Assembly: GCF_047229345.1 (NCBI RefSeq)
Contig: NZ_JBFTER010000016.1
Location: 1-64,000, forward strand
Length of the DNA stretch: 64,000 nucleotides
Reading direction: 5' to 3'
Origin: Cellulomonas_A sp047229345
GTDB lineage: Bacteria > Actinomycetota > Actinomycetes > Actinomycetales > Cellulomonadaceae
The translations under genes were made by a program, and so were the position numbers. The notes under the pieces are model-generated. The model searched no databases. It was not told the origin of the DNA and was given only the letters and a program-made list of their open reading frames with translations. Below are positions 15,090-23,419 of this stretch, piece by piece. How positions within the stretch are numbered: position 1 is the first letter of the stretch; every line of letters starts with the position of its first letter.

Positions 15090-18053
15090 GTGGCACGCAC
15101 CGAACGATCGCGACCCGCGTCGCACGCAGCAGCAGGTTCGACCGCGCCGTCCCCGGCCGAGCGGTACGCGGCGGCCCGGCGGCGCACCGCGGCGGAACGC
15201 ACCGAGCTCGCCCGGTTCGCCGAGGGCTTCGAGTTCGGCCTCGACCCGTTCCAGGTCGAGGCGTGCGAGGCCGTGGAACGCGGCAGCGGCGTGCTCGTCG
15301 CGGCGCCGACCGGTGCGGGCAAGACGGTCGTCGGCGAGTTCGCGGTGCACCTCGCGCTCGCGTCAGGGCGCAAGGCGTTCTACACGACCCCGATCAAGGC
15401 GCTCTCGAACCAGAAGTACGCGGACCTCGCGCGGCGGCACGGCGCGGACAATGTCGGCCTGCTCACGGGCGACACCTCGGTCAACGGCGACGCGCCCGTG
15501 GTCGTCATGACCACCGAGGTGCTGCGGAACATGCTCTACGCGGGCTCGCGCGCGCTCGACGGGCTGGGCTACGTCGTGATGGACGAGGTGCACTACCTCG
15601 CCGACCGCTTCCGCGGCCCGGTCTGGGAGGAGGTGATCATCCACCTGCCTGACGACGTCCAGCTCGTGTCGCTGTCGGCCACCGTCTCGAACGCCGAGGA
15701 GTTCGGCGACTGGCTCACGATGGTCCGCGGCGACACCCAGGTCGTCGTCAGCGAGCGCCGGCCGGTCCCACTGTGGCAGCACGTGCTGATCCGTGGCGAC
15801 CTGCTCGACCTCTACGCCGGCCAGGTCGACCCGACCGACCCCGGGCCGAACCCGCCGATCAACCCGGAGATCACGCACCTCCTGCGCCGGCAGGAGCGCA
15901 TCGACGGACCGCACCGCGGCCGGCGGGGTCCCGGCGACCGCGGGTTCCGTGGCCGGGGTCACGGGCCGTCGAACGCGCTGGGCGGGAACCGGCCGACGCC
16001 GCGGTTCGCGGTCGTCGACGTGCTCGAGCAGGCCGAGCTGCTCCCCGCCATCTTCTTCATCTTCTCGCGCGCCGGGTGCGAGGGCGCCGTCTCGCAGTGC
16101 CTCGCGGCCGGGCTGCGGCTGACCACCCCGGCGCACGAGGCCGAGATCCGGCGGGTCGTGGAGGAGCGGTGCGCGTCGATCCCGCCCGAGGACCTCGAGG
16201 TGCTCGGGTACTGGGCGTTCACCGAGGCGCTCGCTCGCGGCATCGCGGCGCACCACGCGGGGATGCTCCCGGTGTTCAAGGAGACGGTCGAGCACCTGTT
16301 CGCGCGCGGGCTCGTGCGGGTCGTGTTCGCGACCGAGACGCTCGCGCTCGGCATCAACATGCCCGCCCGCTCGGTCGTGCTCGAGAAGCTCGTGAAGTGG
16401 GACGGGTCCAACCACGTCGACATGACGCCGGGGGAGTACACGCAGCTCACCGGGCGGGCGGGGCGCCGCGGCATCGACGTCGACGGGCACGCGGTCGTCG
16501 TCGAGCACCCCGGGCTCGACCCGGTGGCCCTCGCCGGCCTCGCGTCCAAGCGCCTGTACCCCCTGAAGTCGAGCTTCCGGCCCACGTACAACATGGCCGT
16601 CAACCTCGTCGCGCAGGTCGGCCGGGACCGCGCACGCGAGGTGCTCGAGACGTCGTTCGCGCAGTTCCAGGCGGACCGCGGCGTCGTCGGGCTCGCCCGG
16701 CAGGCGCAGGCGCACACCGAGGCGCTCGACGGGTACGCGAAGGCGATGAGCTGCCACCTCGGGGACTTCTCCGAGTACGCGGGCATCCGCCGGGCGATCA
16801 CCGCACGTGAGCGGGCGATCGCCAAGGAGTCGTCCGCCGCGCGGCGCGCCGACGTGGTCCGCTCGCTCGAGGGCCTGCGGGTCGGCGACGTCGTCGAGGT
16901 GCCGTGGGGCCGCCGAGGCGCGCACGCGGTGGTGCTCGACCCCGGGACGGCCGGCGGGTTCGACGGTCCCCGCCCGACGGTCCTGACGACCGACCGGCAG
17001 GTCCGGCGGCTCGCCGTCGCCGACGTCGGCAGCGGCGTGACGACCGTCGGGCACCTGCGGGTGCCCAAGGGCTTCAACGGGCGCGTCGCCGCCGCCCGGC
17101 GTGACCTCGCGGCGACGCTGCGGGACTTCGTCGTCGAGCTGCCGTCCGCAGACGGCACGCGGCGCGACGGGGGCCGTCGGGCGCGCGGGAGGTCCGGCGC
17201 CCGCGAGGACGCCACGCTCGACGAGCTGCGCCGCCGGCTCCGCGCGCACCCGTGCCACCAGTGCCCCGACCGGGAGGAGCACGCACGCTGGGCGGAGCGC
17301 TGGGAGCGCCTGCGTGCCGAGCACGACTCCCTCGTGCGCCGCATCGAGGGGCGCACCGGGTCGATCGCCAAGGTCTTCGACCGCACGTGCGACGTCCTGC
17401 TCCGGCTCGGCTACCTCACGACCGCCGAGCCCGAGCCCGCCAGCGCGCCCGGCACCCCGGAGGACGGCGACGGTGCGTGGCCGCCCGTGCCGGTCCGGGG
17501 GTCGGTCGCCGGACGCCCGGGCGCCGGCACGCGCACCGTGGTGACCCCGGACGGCCGGTGGCTGCGCCGGCTCTACGCCGAGAACGACCTGCTGCTCGCC
17601 GAGTGCCTGCGCCGGGGGGCCTGGGACGAGCTCGACGCCCCCGGCCTCGCCGCCGCGGTGTCCGCCCTGGTCTACTCGGCGCGGCGTGACGACCGCGAGG
17701 CCGAGCCGGGCATCCCCGGGGGGCCGGCGGGCACGCTCGGGCGTGCGCTCGACGAGACCGTCCGGATCTGGTCGGAGCTCGAGGACCTCGAGCGGGAGCA
17801 CCGCCTCGAGACCCTCGCGCCGCCCGACCTCGGCCTGGTGCAGTCGATCCACCGGTGGGCGGCGGGCCGCAGCCTCGACGCGGTGCTGCGCGGCAGCGAG
17901 CTCGCGGCGGGCGACTTCGTGCGCTGGTGCAAGCAGGTCATCGACCTGCTCGACCAGCTCGCGCAGTCGGCACCCGACCCGCACGTGCGGCAGACGGCGG
18001 GACGCGCGGTCGGAGCGCTTCGCCGGGGCGTGGTCTCCTACTCGTCGCTGTGA
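15090..18053 (+). CDS. helY: Ski2-like DEAD/DEAH-box RNA helicase HelY
   Basis: This 987-residue ATP-dependent helicase belongs to the actinobacterial HelY group, related to Ski2/Mtr4 RNA helicases. RecA domain 1 has AAPTGAGKTVVGEFAV (Walker A, about residues 70-85), TTPIKALSNQKY, the DEVH box in VMDEVHYLADRFRG and the SAT motif in LSATVSN. RecA domain 2 has AAHHAGMLPVFKETVE and FATETLALGINMPARSVV with QLTGRAGRRGID. A C-terminal DSHCT-like domain follows. The location after tatC fits the order seen in other actinobacteria. The family probably acts in RNA turnover or ribosome-linked RNA remodelling; the exact role is not established. Confidence 0.93.
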   Translation: MARTERSRPASHAAAGSTAPSPAERYAAARRRTAAERTELARFAEGFEFGLDPFQVEACEAVERGSGVLVAAPTGAGKTVVGEFAVHLALASGRKAFYTTPIKALSNQKYADLARRHGADNVGLLTGDTSVNGDAPVVVMTTEVLRNMLYAGSRALDGLGYVVMDEVHYLADRFRGPVWEEVIIHLPDDVQLVSLSATVSNAEEFGDWLTMVRGDTQVVVSERRPVPLWQHVLIRGDLLDLYAGQVDPTDPGPNPPINPEITHLLRRQERIDGPHRGRRGPGDRGFRGRGHGPSNALGGNRPTPRFAVVDVLEQAELLPAIFFIFSRAGCEGAVSQCLAAGLRLTTPAHEAEIRRVVEERCASIPPEDLEVLGYWAFTEALARGIAAHHAGMLPVFKETVEHLFARGLVRVVFATETLALGINMPARSVVLEKLVKWDGSNHVDMTPGEYTQLTGRAGRRGIDVDGHAVVVEHPGLDPVALAGLASKRLYPLKSSFRPTYNMAVNLVAQVGRDRAREVLETSFAQFQADRGVVGLARQAQAHTEALDGYAKAMSCHLGDFSEYAGIRRAITARERAIAKESSAARRADVVRSLEGLRVGDVVEVPWGRRGAHAVVLDPGTAGGFDGPRPTVLTTDRQVRRLAVADVGSGVTTVGHLRVPKGFNGRVAAARRDLAATLRDFVVELPSADGTRRDGGRRARGRSGAREDATLDELRRRLRAHPCHQCPDREEHARWAERWERLRAEHDSLVRRIEGRTGSIAKVFDRTCDVLLRLGYLTTAEPEPASAPGTPEDGDGAWPPVPVRGSVAGRPGAGTRTVVTPDGRWLRRLYAENDLLLAECLRRGAWDELDAPGLAAAVSALVYSARRDDREAEPGIPGGPAGTLGRALDETVRIWSELEDLEREHRLETLAPPDLGLVQSIHRWAAGRSLDAVLRGSELAAGDFVRWCKQVIDLLDQLAQSAPDPHVRQTAGRAVGALRRGVVSYSSL

Positions 18054-18163
18054 GCCGCCTGTGAGGTGCCTGGGACGGGCGCCAGCGACCGGGGGAGGAC
18101 GCTGCTCGGCCCCCGTGCCCGCTCGTGCAGGCTCCTTCGCAGGTCAGGCGCGGTGAACCTGGC

Positions 18164-18169
18164 TATCGT
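18164..18169 (+). promoter_or_regulatory. -10 hexamer for the amidohydrolase gene
   Basis: TATCGT followed by 6 nt and GTG at 18176. Confidence 0.5.
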
Positions 18170-18175
18170 GCGGGT

Positions 18176-19837
18176 GTGACCTCCACCCTGTACCGGCGCG
18201 GCGTCGTCCACTCGTCCGCGGACCCCTTCGCCGAGGCGCTCGTCGTCGAGGACGGGACCATCGTGTGGATCGGTGCCGACGACACCGCCGACGGGCTCGC
18301 GGACCGTGCCGACGAGGTCGTCGACCTCGACGGCGCACTCGTCGCCCCCGCGTTCGTCGACGCGCACGCCCACGTGCTCGAGACCGGCTTCGCGCTCGAG
18401 GGCGTGGACCTCTCGGCCGCGGCCGGCGTGACGTCGCTCGCCGACGCGCTCGACGCCGTGCACGCCGCCGCCGAGGACGTCCGCGCCACGGGTGGCGAGC
18501 GCGCCGGCCTCCCGCTCCTCGGTCACGGCTGGGACGAGCTGGCCTGGCCCGAGGGCCGTGCGCCCACGCGCGACGAGCTCGACCGCGCCGCGGGCGGCGC
18601 ACCCGTCTACCTCGCCCGCGTCGACGTGCACTCGGCCGTCGTCTCGACGTCCTTCGCCGAGGCGCTCGGGCTCCCGGCGCTGCGCGGCTGGCGCGACGAC
18701 GGCCTCGTGACGCTCGACTCGCACCACGCGGCGCGCGACGCTGCCCGGGACGTCGACGCGGCCCGTCGCGACGCTCTCTACGCGCGCGTGCTGCGCACCG
18801 CAGCCGCCGCGGGCATCGTCGCCCTGCACGAGCACAGCGCGCCGCACGTCGACACCCGCGAGGGCCTCGTGGCGCTGCTCGGGATGACGACCGAGGCCGG
18901 GTCCGGCCTGCCGCACGTCGTCGGCTACCGCGCCGAGCTGTGCGTCACGAGCGACGACGCCCGCGACCTCCTCGCAGCGATCCCCGGGCTGACGGGGATC
19001 GGGGGCGACCTGTCGGTCGACGGCTCGCTCGGCTCCCGCACCGCCGCGCTGCGCTCCCCGTACGCGGACGCCCCGGCCGGCACCGAGCACCCCCGCGGCG
19101 TCCTGCACCTCAGCGCCGGCGAGGTGAGCAACCACGTCGCCGCGGTCACGCGCGCGGGCTCGCACGCCGCCTTCCACGTCATCGGCGACCGAGCGATGGA
19201 CGAGGTCCTCGTGGGCCTGCGCGCCGCCGTCGACGTCGAGGGGGTCGGTGCGATCCGCGGCGCGGGCCACCGGCTCGAGCACGCGTCGATGATCGACGCC
19301 CCGACGCTCGCGGCGCTCGTGCTCCTCGGCGTGCGGGTCAGCACCCAGCCCGCGTTCGACGCCGCGTGGGGCGGTACCGGCGGCATGTACTCCCGGCGCC
19401 TCGGCGAGGGGCGCTCCGACGCCCTGCACCCGCTGGCCGACCTCGCCGCCGCGGGCATCCCGCTGGCGTTCGGGTCCGACTCGCCCGTCACGCCGTTCGA
19501 CCCCTGGGGGGCCGTGCGCGCGGCGGTGACGCACCACGCCCCCGACCAGCGCATCTCCGCGCGCGCGGCGTTCCGTGCGCACACGCGCGGCGGCTGGCGT
19601 GCCGCCGGACTCGACCACACCGGCGCGGGGGAGATCCGGCTCGGCGCACCCGCGCACCTCGCCGTGTGGCGGGCCGAGCACCTCACCGTCCAGGCCGCCG
19701 ACGGCCGGGTCTCCGCGTGGAGCACCGACGCCCGCGCGGGCACACCGCTCCTGCCCGACGTCAGCCCCGGCGCCCCGGCGCCCCGCTGCCTGCGCACGGT
19801 GCGTGCGGGCGTCGTCCTGCACGACGAGCTCGGCTGA
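18176..19837 (+). CDS. Amidohydrolase family protein (YtcJ-like)
   Basis: The 553-residue protein is a metal-dependent hydrolase of the amidohydrolase 3 / YtcJ group. The metal site motif DAHAHVLE is near residue 61, HVIGDRAMDEV and HRLEHASMID give further histidines, and LAFGSDSPVTPFDPW carries the conserved aspartate. Such enzymes cleave C-N bonds of N-acyl or cyclic amides; the substrate cannot be read from the sequence. The GTG start is chosen because of the box 6 nt upstream; an in-frame ATG at 18125 has no such support. Confidence 0.85.
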   Translation: MTSTLYRRGVVHSSADPFAEALVVEDGTIVWIGADDTADGLADRADEVVDLDGALVAPAFVDAHAHVLETGFALEGVDLSAAAGVTSLADALDAVHAAAEDVRATGGERAGLPLLGHGWDELAWPEGRAPTRDELDRAAGGAPVYLARVDVHSAVVSTSFAEALGLPALRGWRDDGLVTLDSHHAARDAARDVDAARRDALYARVLRTAAAAGIVALHEHSAPHVDTREGLVALLGMTTEAGSGLPHVVGYRAELCVTSDDARDLLAAIPGLTGIGGDLSVDGSLGSRTAALRSPYADAPAGTEHPRGVLHLSAGEVSNHVAAVTRAGSHAAFHVIGDRAMDEVLVGLRAAVDVEGVGAIRGAGHRLEHASMIDAPTLAALVLLGVRVSTQPAFDAAWGGTGGMYSRRLGEGRSDALHPLADLAAAGIPLAFGSDSPVTPFDPWGAVRAAVTHHAPDQRISARAAFRAHTRGGWRAAGLDHTGAGEIRLGAPAHLAVWRAEHLTVQAADGRVSAWSTDARAGTPLLPDVSPGAPAPRCLRTVRAGVVLHDELG

Positions 19838-20208
19838 CCGCACCGCAGCGCCACCCCAACGGGCGGACGTGTCGACCGTCACGCCGACACACCGAGCGAC
19901 ACGCCGGGACCACCCGGCACGACACGCCGGGACGGGCCGCGCTGACCAGCCGCTAGACGCATGACCTGCGACGACGCGGCCTTGACACGTGCTGAGCAGC
20001 CGGTAGGTTCACGTGGTGTTCCGCTCTGGCGGACGACGGTCGGTCCGGAGATGCGTTGAGCACCCAGGGCCCGCCGCCCGTACAGGAGGACCCGGCTGGG
20101 CCCGCGTGTTCAGTAGAAAACGTACGCCGCACCACACGGTCGTGGCGTCCGGCACGAAGGACACGCGGGCCGGTCGGCCGGGTCACCCGGCTGACGTAGG
20201 CTTCTGCG
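19838..20208 (+). other. Intergenic region before lnt with a sigma-70-like promoter and a short direct repeat
   Basis: These 371 nt hold no convincing gene. CGACACGCCGGGAC occurs twice, at 19897-19910 and 19920-19933. TTGACA at 19982-19987 and TAGGTT at 20004-20009, 16 nt apart, form the best -35/-10 pair in the window and would give a leader of about 190 nt for lnt or start a short RNA. Confidence 0.5.
20197..20202 (+). promoter_or_regulatory. -10 hexamer adjacent to lnt
   Basis: TAGGCT followed by 6 nt and the lnt GTG, so lnt may have a leaderless promoter in addition to the upstream TTGACA promoter. Confidence 0.5.
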
Positions 20209-21774
20209 GTGCCAGCCCGAGAGCCCTCGCGAGCGCTCAGCCTCGTGCTCGCCGCCGTCGGTGGTGTGCTCGCCTGGGCGGCGTTCCCCGACCTCGGGTG
20301 GTGGGGGACGGCCTACCTCGCCGTCGCCGCCCTGTTCCTCGCGATGCGACGCGACAGCGCCCGGTGGAACGCCCTGCTCGGCCTCGTCTGGGGCCTCGTC
20401 TTCTTCCTCCCGCACATCGCGTGGGCCGACTACGCCGTCGGCCCGGTGCCGTGGGTCGCCCTGTCCGTCGTCGAGGCCGGCTTCGTCGCGCTGTTCGGTG
20501 CCGCGTGGACCTGGGCCCGGCGCGGCAACGCGGTGTGGCGCAACGCCGGGCTGCAGACGATCGTGTTCGCGGTGCTCTGGGTCGCCGTCGAGGAGCTGCG
20601 GTCGGCCTGGCCCTTCGGCGGCTTCCCCTGGGGCCGGCTCGCGTTCTCCCAGGCGGACTCCCCGGTCCTCGCCTACGCCTCGTGGGGCGGAGCGCCCCTC
20701 CTGTCGCTCCTCACCGCCGCGATCGGCGTCCTGCTCGCCCTCGCGGTCCTCGCCGCGCGTCGGCTCGCGGTCGGCAGCACGGCGCTGCGGGTCGGTGCCG
20801 CGCTCGCGATCGTCGTCGGTGCGCTCCTGGTGCCGCTCCCGTCGGACGCGGAGTCCGGGCGCCTGGAGGTCGGGGCCGTGCAGGGCAACGTCCCGACGCC
20901 CGGCCTGGACGCGTTCGCCCAGCAGCGCGAGGTGCTGCACAACCACGCGGTCGGGACCCACGCGCTGCTCGAGCAGGTCGAGCCCGGCGAGCTCGACCTC
21001 GTGCTGTGGCCCGAGAACGGGACCGACGTCGACCCGCAGGTGGACGCCGAGGCCGCAGAGGAGATCGACGCCGCGGCGCGGGCCGTCGGGGCGCCGATGC
21101 TCGTCGGGACGGTCGAGTACCCCGAGTCGGGGGGCCGGTACAACACCGCCGTCTTGTGGGTCCCCGCACAAGGCGTCGTGGCCACGTACTCGAAGCAGCA
21201 CCCCGCGCCGTTCGCCGAGTACATCCCGCTCCGGTCGCTCGTCCGGCCGTTCTCGTCCGCGGTCGACCTCGTCCGCAACGACATGCTCCCGGGCACGAAG
21301 GTCGGTCTGGTCCCGCTCGAGTCCGAGCGGCTCGGCCGCGTCGTCGGGATCGGTGACGTCATCTGCTTCGAGGTCGCGTACGACGCGCTGCCCCGTGACG
21401 CCGTCCGGGCGGGCGCCGAGGTGCTCGTCGTGCAGACCAACAACGCGTCCTTCGGCTACACGGCCGAGTCGACGCAGCAGCTCGCGATGTCCCGCGTGCG
21501 GGCCGTCGAGCACGGTCGGGCGACCGTGCAGATCTCGACGGTCGGGGTAAGCGCGGTGATCCAGCCGAACGGCGTCGTCAGCGAGCAGACCGGACTGTTC
21601 ACCGCCGAGCAGCTGGTCGCGTCGCTGCCGCTGCGCGACTCCCTCACGCTCGCGTCCCGGCTCGGCGGGTGGCCGGCGTGGGTCGTCGACGTGCTGGCTC
21701 TGTGCATGGTGGTGACGGGGATGGCGGGTGCGCGGCGGATCCGGCGTGGGGAGCGACCGGACGGCGTCGGCTGA
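20209..21774 (+). CDS. lnt: Apolipoprotein N-acyltransferase
   Basis: Lnt adds a third acyl chain to the N-terminal cysteine of lipoproteins at the outer face of the cytoplasmic membrane. The 521-residue protein has about seven hydrophobic segments in its first 230 residues and a nitrilase-like domain containing the catalytic triad: Glu in LWPENGTDVD, Lys in YSKQHPAPFAEYIP and Cys in GDVICFEVAYD. A last membrane helix lies near residues 485-505. Spacing from the triad to the family pattern looks intact, so the enzyme is probably active. Confidence 0.94.
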   Translation: MPAREPSRALSLVLAAVGGVLAWAAFPDLGWWGTAYLAVAALFLAMRRDSARWNALLGLVWGLVFFLPHIAWADYAVGPVPWVALSVVEAGFVALFGAAWTWARRGNAVWRNAGLQTIVFAVLWVAVEELRSAWPFGGFPWGRLAFSQADSPVLAYASWGGAPLLSLLTAAIGVLLALAVLAARRLAVGSTALRVGAALAIVVGALLVPLPSDAESGRLEVGAVQGNVPTPGLDAFAQQREVLHNHAVGTHALLEQVEPGELDLVLWPENGTDVDPQVDAEAAEEIDAAARAVGAPMLVGTVEYPESGGRYNTAVLWVPAQGVVATYSKQHPAPFAEYIPLRSLVRPFSSAVDLVRNDMLPGTKVGLVPLESERLGRVVGIGDVICFEVAYDALPRDAVRAGAEVLVVQTNNASFGYTAESTQQLAMSRVRAVEHGRATVQISTVGVSAVIQPNGVVSEQTGLFTAEQLVASLPLRDSLTLASRLGGWPAWVVDVLALCMVVTGMAGARRIRRGERPDGVG

Positions 21775-21930
21775 GGCCCGGGCGGACGCACGCCGGGGCG
21801 TCGGCGGAGGACTCGCGGCGCACGACGGCGGGGGAGGGCACGAGTCGGCGCCCGCCGCGCCAGTGAGGGAGCGCACGACCCCGTGCGCGCCGCGCCGGCG
21901 CGCACGGACGACCCGCAAGGGCCGCACGGC

Positions 21931-21968
21931 GAAGGGCGGGTACCGGCAGCTGCCGGTACCCGCCCTTC
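21931..21968. terminator. 38-bp perfect palindrome, bidirectional terminator between lnt and rbpA
   Basis: Each half is 19 bases (left half begins GAAGGGCGGGTACC and ends CGGCAG at 21949; the right half is its exact reverse complement). There is no unpaired spacer at DNA level. It lies between two genes that converge, which fits a terminator used from both sides. Confidence 0.8.
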
Positions 21969-22009
21969 GTGGATCCTCACCTCATCGCGGTGCGGACGCC
22001 CTCACGGCG

Positions 22010-22354
22010 TCACGCGCTGCGGCGCAGCTTGCCCGCCCGGAGCAGGCCGAGACGCTCGTCGAGGAGCTCCTCGAGCTCCTTGACCGTCCGGCGCTCGAGC
22101 AGCATGTCCCAGTGGGTGCGCGGCGGCTTGCCGGCCTTCGGCTCCGGGCGCGACGCGTCGCGCAGGAGCGCCTCCTCACCGCATCGGCACTCCCAGACGA
22201 GCGGGACGTCGGCCTCGACGGAGAACGGGAGGATGATGGTGTGACCGTTGGGACAGTCGTAGTGCGCCTGGAGACGAGGGGCGAACTCGACGCCGTCCTC
22301 GGTCTCCATGCTGTGAGAACCGATGCGCATCCCGCGCAGTGACCGGTTCGACAT
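22010..22354 (-). CDS. rbpA: RNA polymerase-binding protein RbpA
   Basis: RbpA binds the principal sigma factor and RNA polymerase and stabilises the open complex; it is restricted to actinobacteria. The 114-residue protein begins MSNRSLRGMRIGSHSMETE and has the structured core with YDCPNGHTIILPFS and VWECRCGEEALL, then the basic linker and the sigma-interaction helix with RRTVKELEELLDERL. GGAGG lies 7 nt before the ATG. A sigma-R-type promoter is visible upstream. Confidence 0.95.
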   Translation of the reverse strand: MSNRSLRGMRIGSHSMETEDGVEFAPRLQAHYDCPNGHTIILPFSVEADVPLVWECRCGEEALLRDASRPEPKAGKPPRTHWDMLLERRTVKELEELLDERLGLLRAGKLRRSA

Positions 22355-22400
22355 CTGTGGACCTCCGTGCTGTTGCCTTACGAGATCTTCCACCGGGCTC

Positions 22401-22426
22401 AACGATGGAGGGACCCTGGGTGTTCC
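22401..22426 (-). promoter_or_regulatory. Sigma-R/SigH-type promoter for rbpA
   Basis: On the minus strand GGAAC (22426-22422) is followed by exactly 18 nt and GTT (22403-22401). This equals the consensus for SigR/SigH thiol-stress sigma factors. The expected transcript would start about 40 nt before the rbpA ATG. In Streptomyces rbpA belongs to the SigR regulon. Confidence 0.6.
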
Positions 22427-22606
22427 AGTCTGCCGTGAAGGTCTCGTGAACGCGCGCGGGGCCAGGAGCAGCGCAGATGCCGAGCCGGGCATACCCGGAC
22501 GAACCCCCGCACGGGGCGCCGCGCGGATGTGACGGACGTCTCGCCTACCGGCTGGTCGGGGTCGATCAGGGGCCGTCGCGGGTGACCCGCTCGTGCGTGA
22601 CACCCG

Positions 22607-23203
22607 TCACCAGCGCGGGTCCAGGACCCGGGCCCGGTCCTGCCCGAGGGCCACCTCGGCGCGGATACGCACCCCCGCCTGCGCGGCCTCCGCCTGCAGG
22701 ACGCGCGACCACCCGCCCTCGAACGCGCCGCGGTCGCCGCCTCCGCGGCGGACGTACGCCACGAGCAGCGAGCCGCCGGGGGCGTCGTGCTCGAGGACGG
22801 AGGCGAGGACGTGCAGCAGGTTCGCCGCCACGACCGGGTCCGCGACCAGCGGGACCTCGGGGATCGGCAGGACGACGGGGAGCACCCGGTCGTCGGCGTC
22901 GAGGAGCACGAACCACAGCGCCGGTGGTCCCGAGCGGTCGCGTCCGACGAGGCCGAGCAGGAGCGCCAGGGCCTCGTCGGCGCTCTCGACCGTGCGGCCC
23001 ACCGCGTCGGGCGTCTCGTGCTCCGGGAGTCGCAGCGAGTCCCAGGGGTCCGGCACCGCCGCGGGTGTCGGGTGCGAGTCCGGCGCGGGAGCGTGGGGGC
23101 CGGGCCCGTCGTCCGCAAGGGAGCGCCCGGCGGGCTCGTCCGGCGGGAGGGTCTCCCGATGGGGGCGCGGGCGCGGGAGCAGCTGGTCGTCGTCGGGGTT
23201 CAT
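22607..23203 (-). CDS. Unknown protein with proline-rich acidic N-terminus
   Basis: The 198-residue product has a disordered, proline- and aspartate-rich N-terminal part (about residues 1-65) and a folded-looking C-terminal part with ALWFVLLDADDRVLPVVLPI and DPVVAANLLHVLASVL, alternating strands and helices. I do not recognise the family. It lies between rbpA and an ABC exporter on the same strand and has typical codon use for the region, so it is probably a real gene. Confidence 0.65.
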   Translation of the reverse strand: MNPDDDQLLPRPRPHRETLPPDEPAGRSLADDGPGPHAPAPDSHPTPAAVPDPWDSLRLPEHETPDAVGRTVESADEALALLLGLVGRDRSGPPALWFVLLDADDRVLPVVLPIPEVPLVADPVVAANLLHVLASVLEHDAPGGSLLVAYVRRGGGDRGAFEGGWSRVLQAEAAQAGVRIRAEVALGQDRARVLDPRW

Positions 23204-23419
23204 GGCGTGACGGTCGCCGACAGGGGCGCGGGGGAGGCGGCGGGTCGTCGCCGACGGCGGTCGGGGTCGCCGGCACCGGGTCTGTGGTTGGCGCGAGCGG
23301 GCCGGTGCGGGTGCGGGGCCGGCGGGGACCTGCGGGCGAGGAGGTCGACGCGAGCAGAGTGGCTGCCCCGTGCGGACGGGTCGACCGACCCACCGCGGTC
23401 GGCCCCCCGGCGTCGACGA

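Noticed and set aside
20056..20199. A 47-codon TTG-started reading frame before lnt
   Set aside because: A weak GGAG precedes it, but the product has no recognisable pattern and the start codon is rare; not enough support for a gene.
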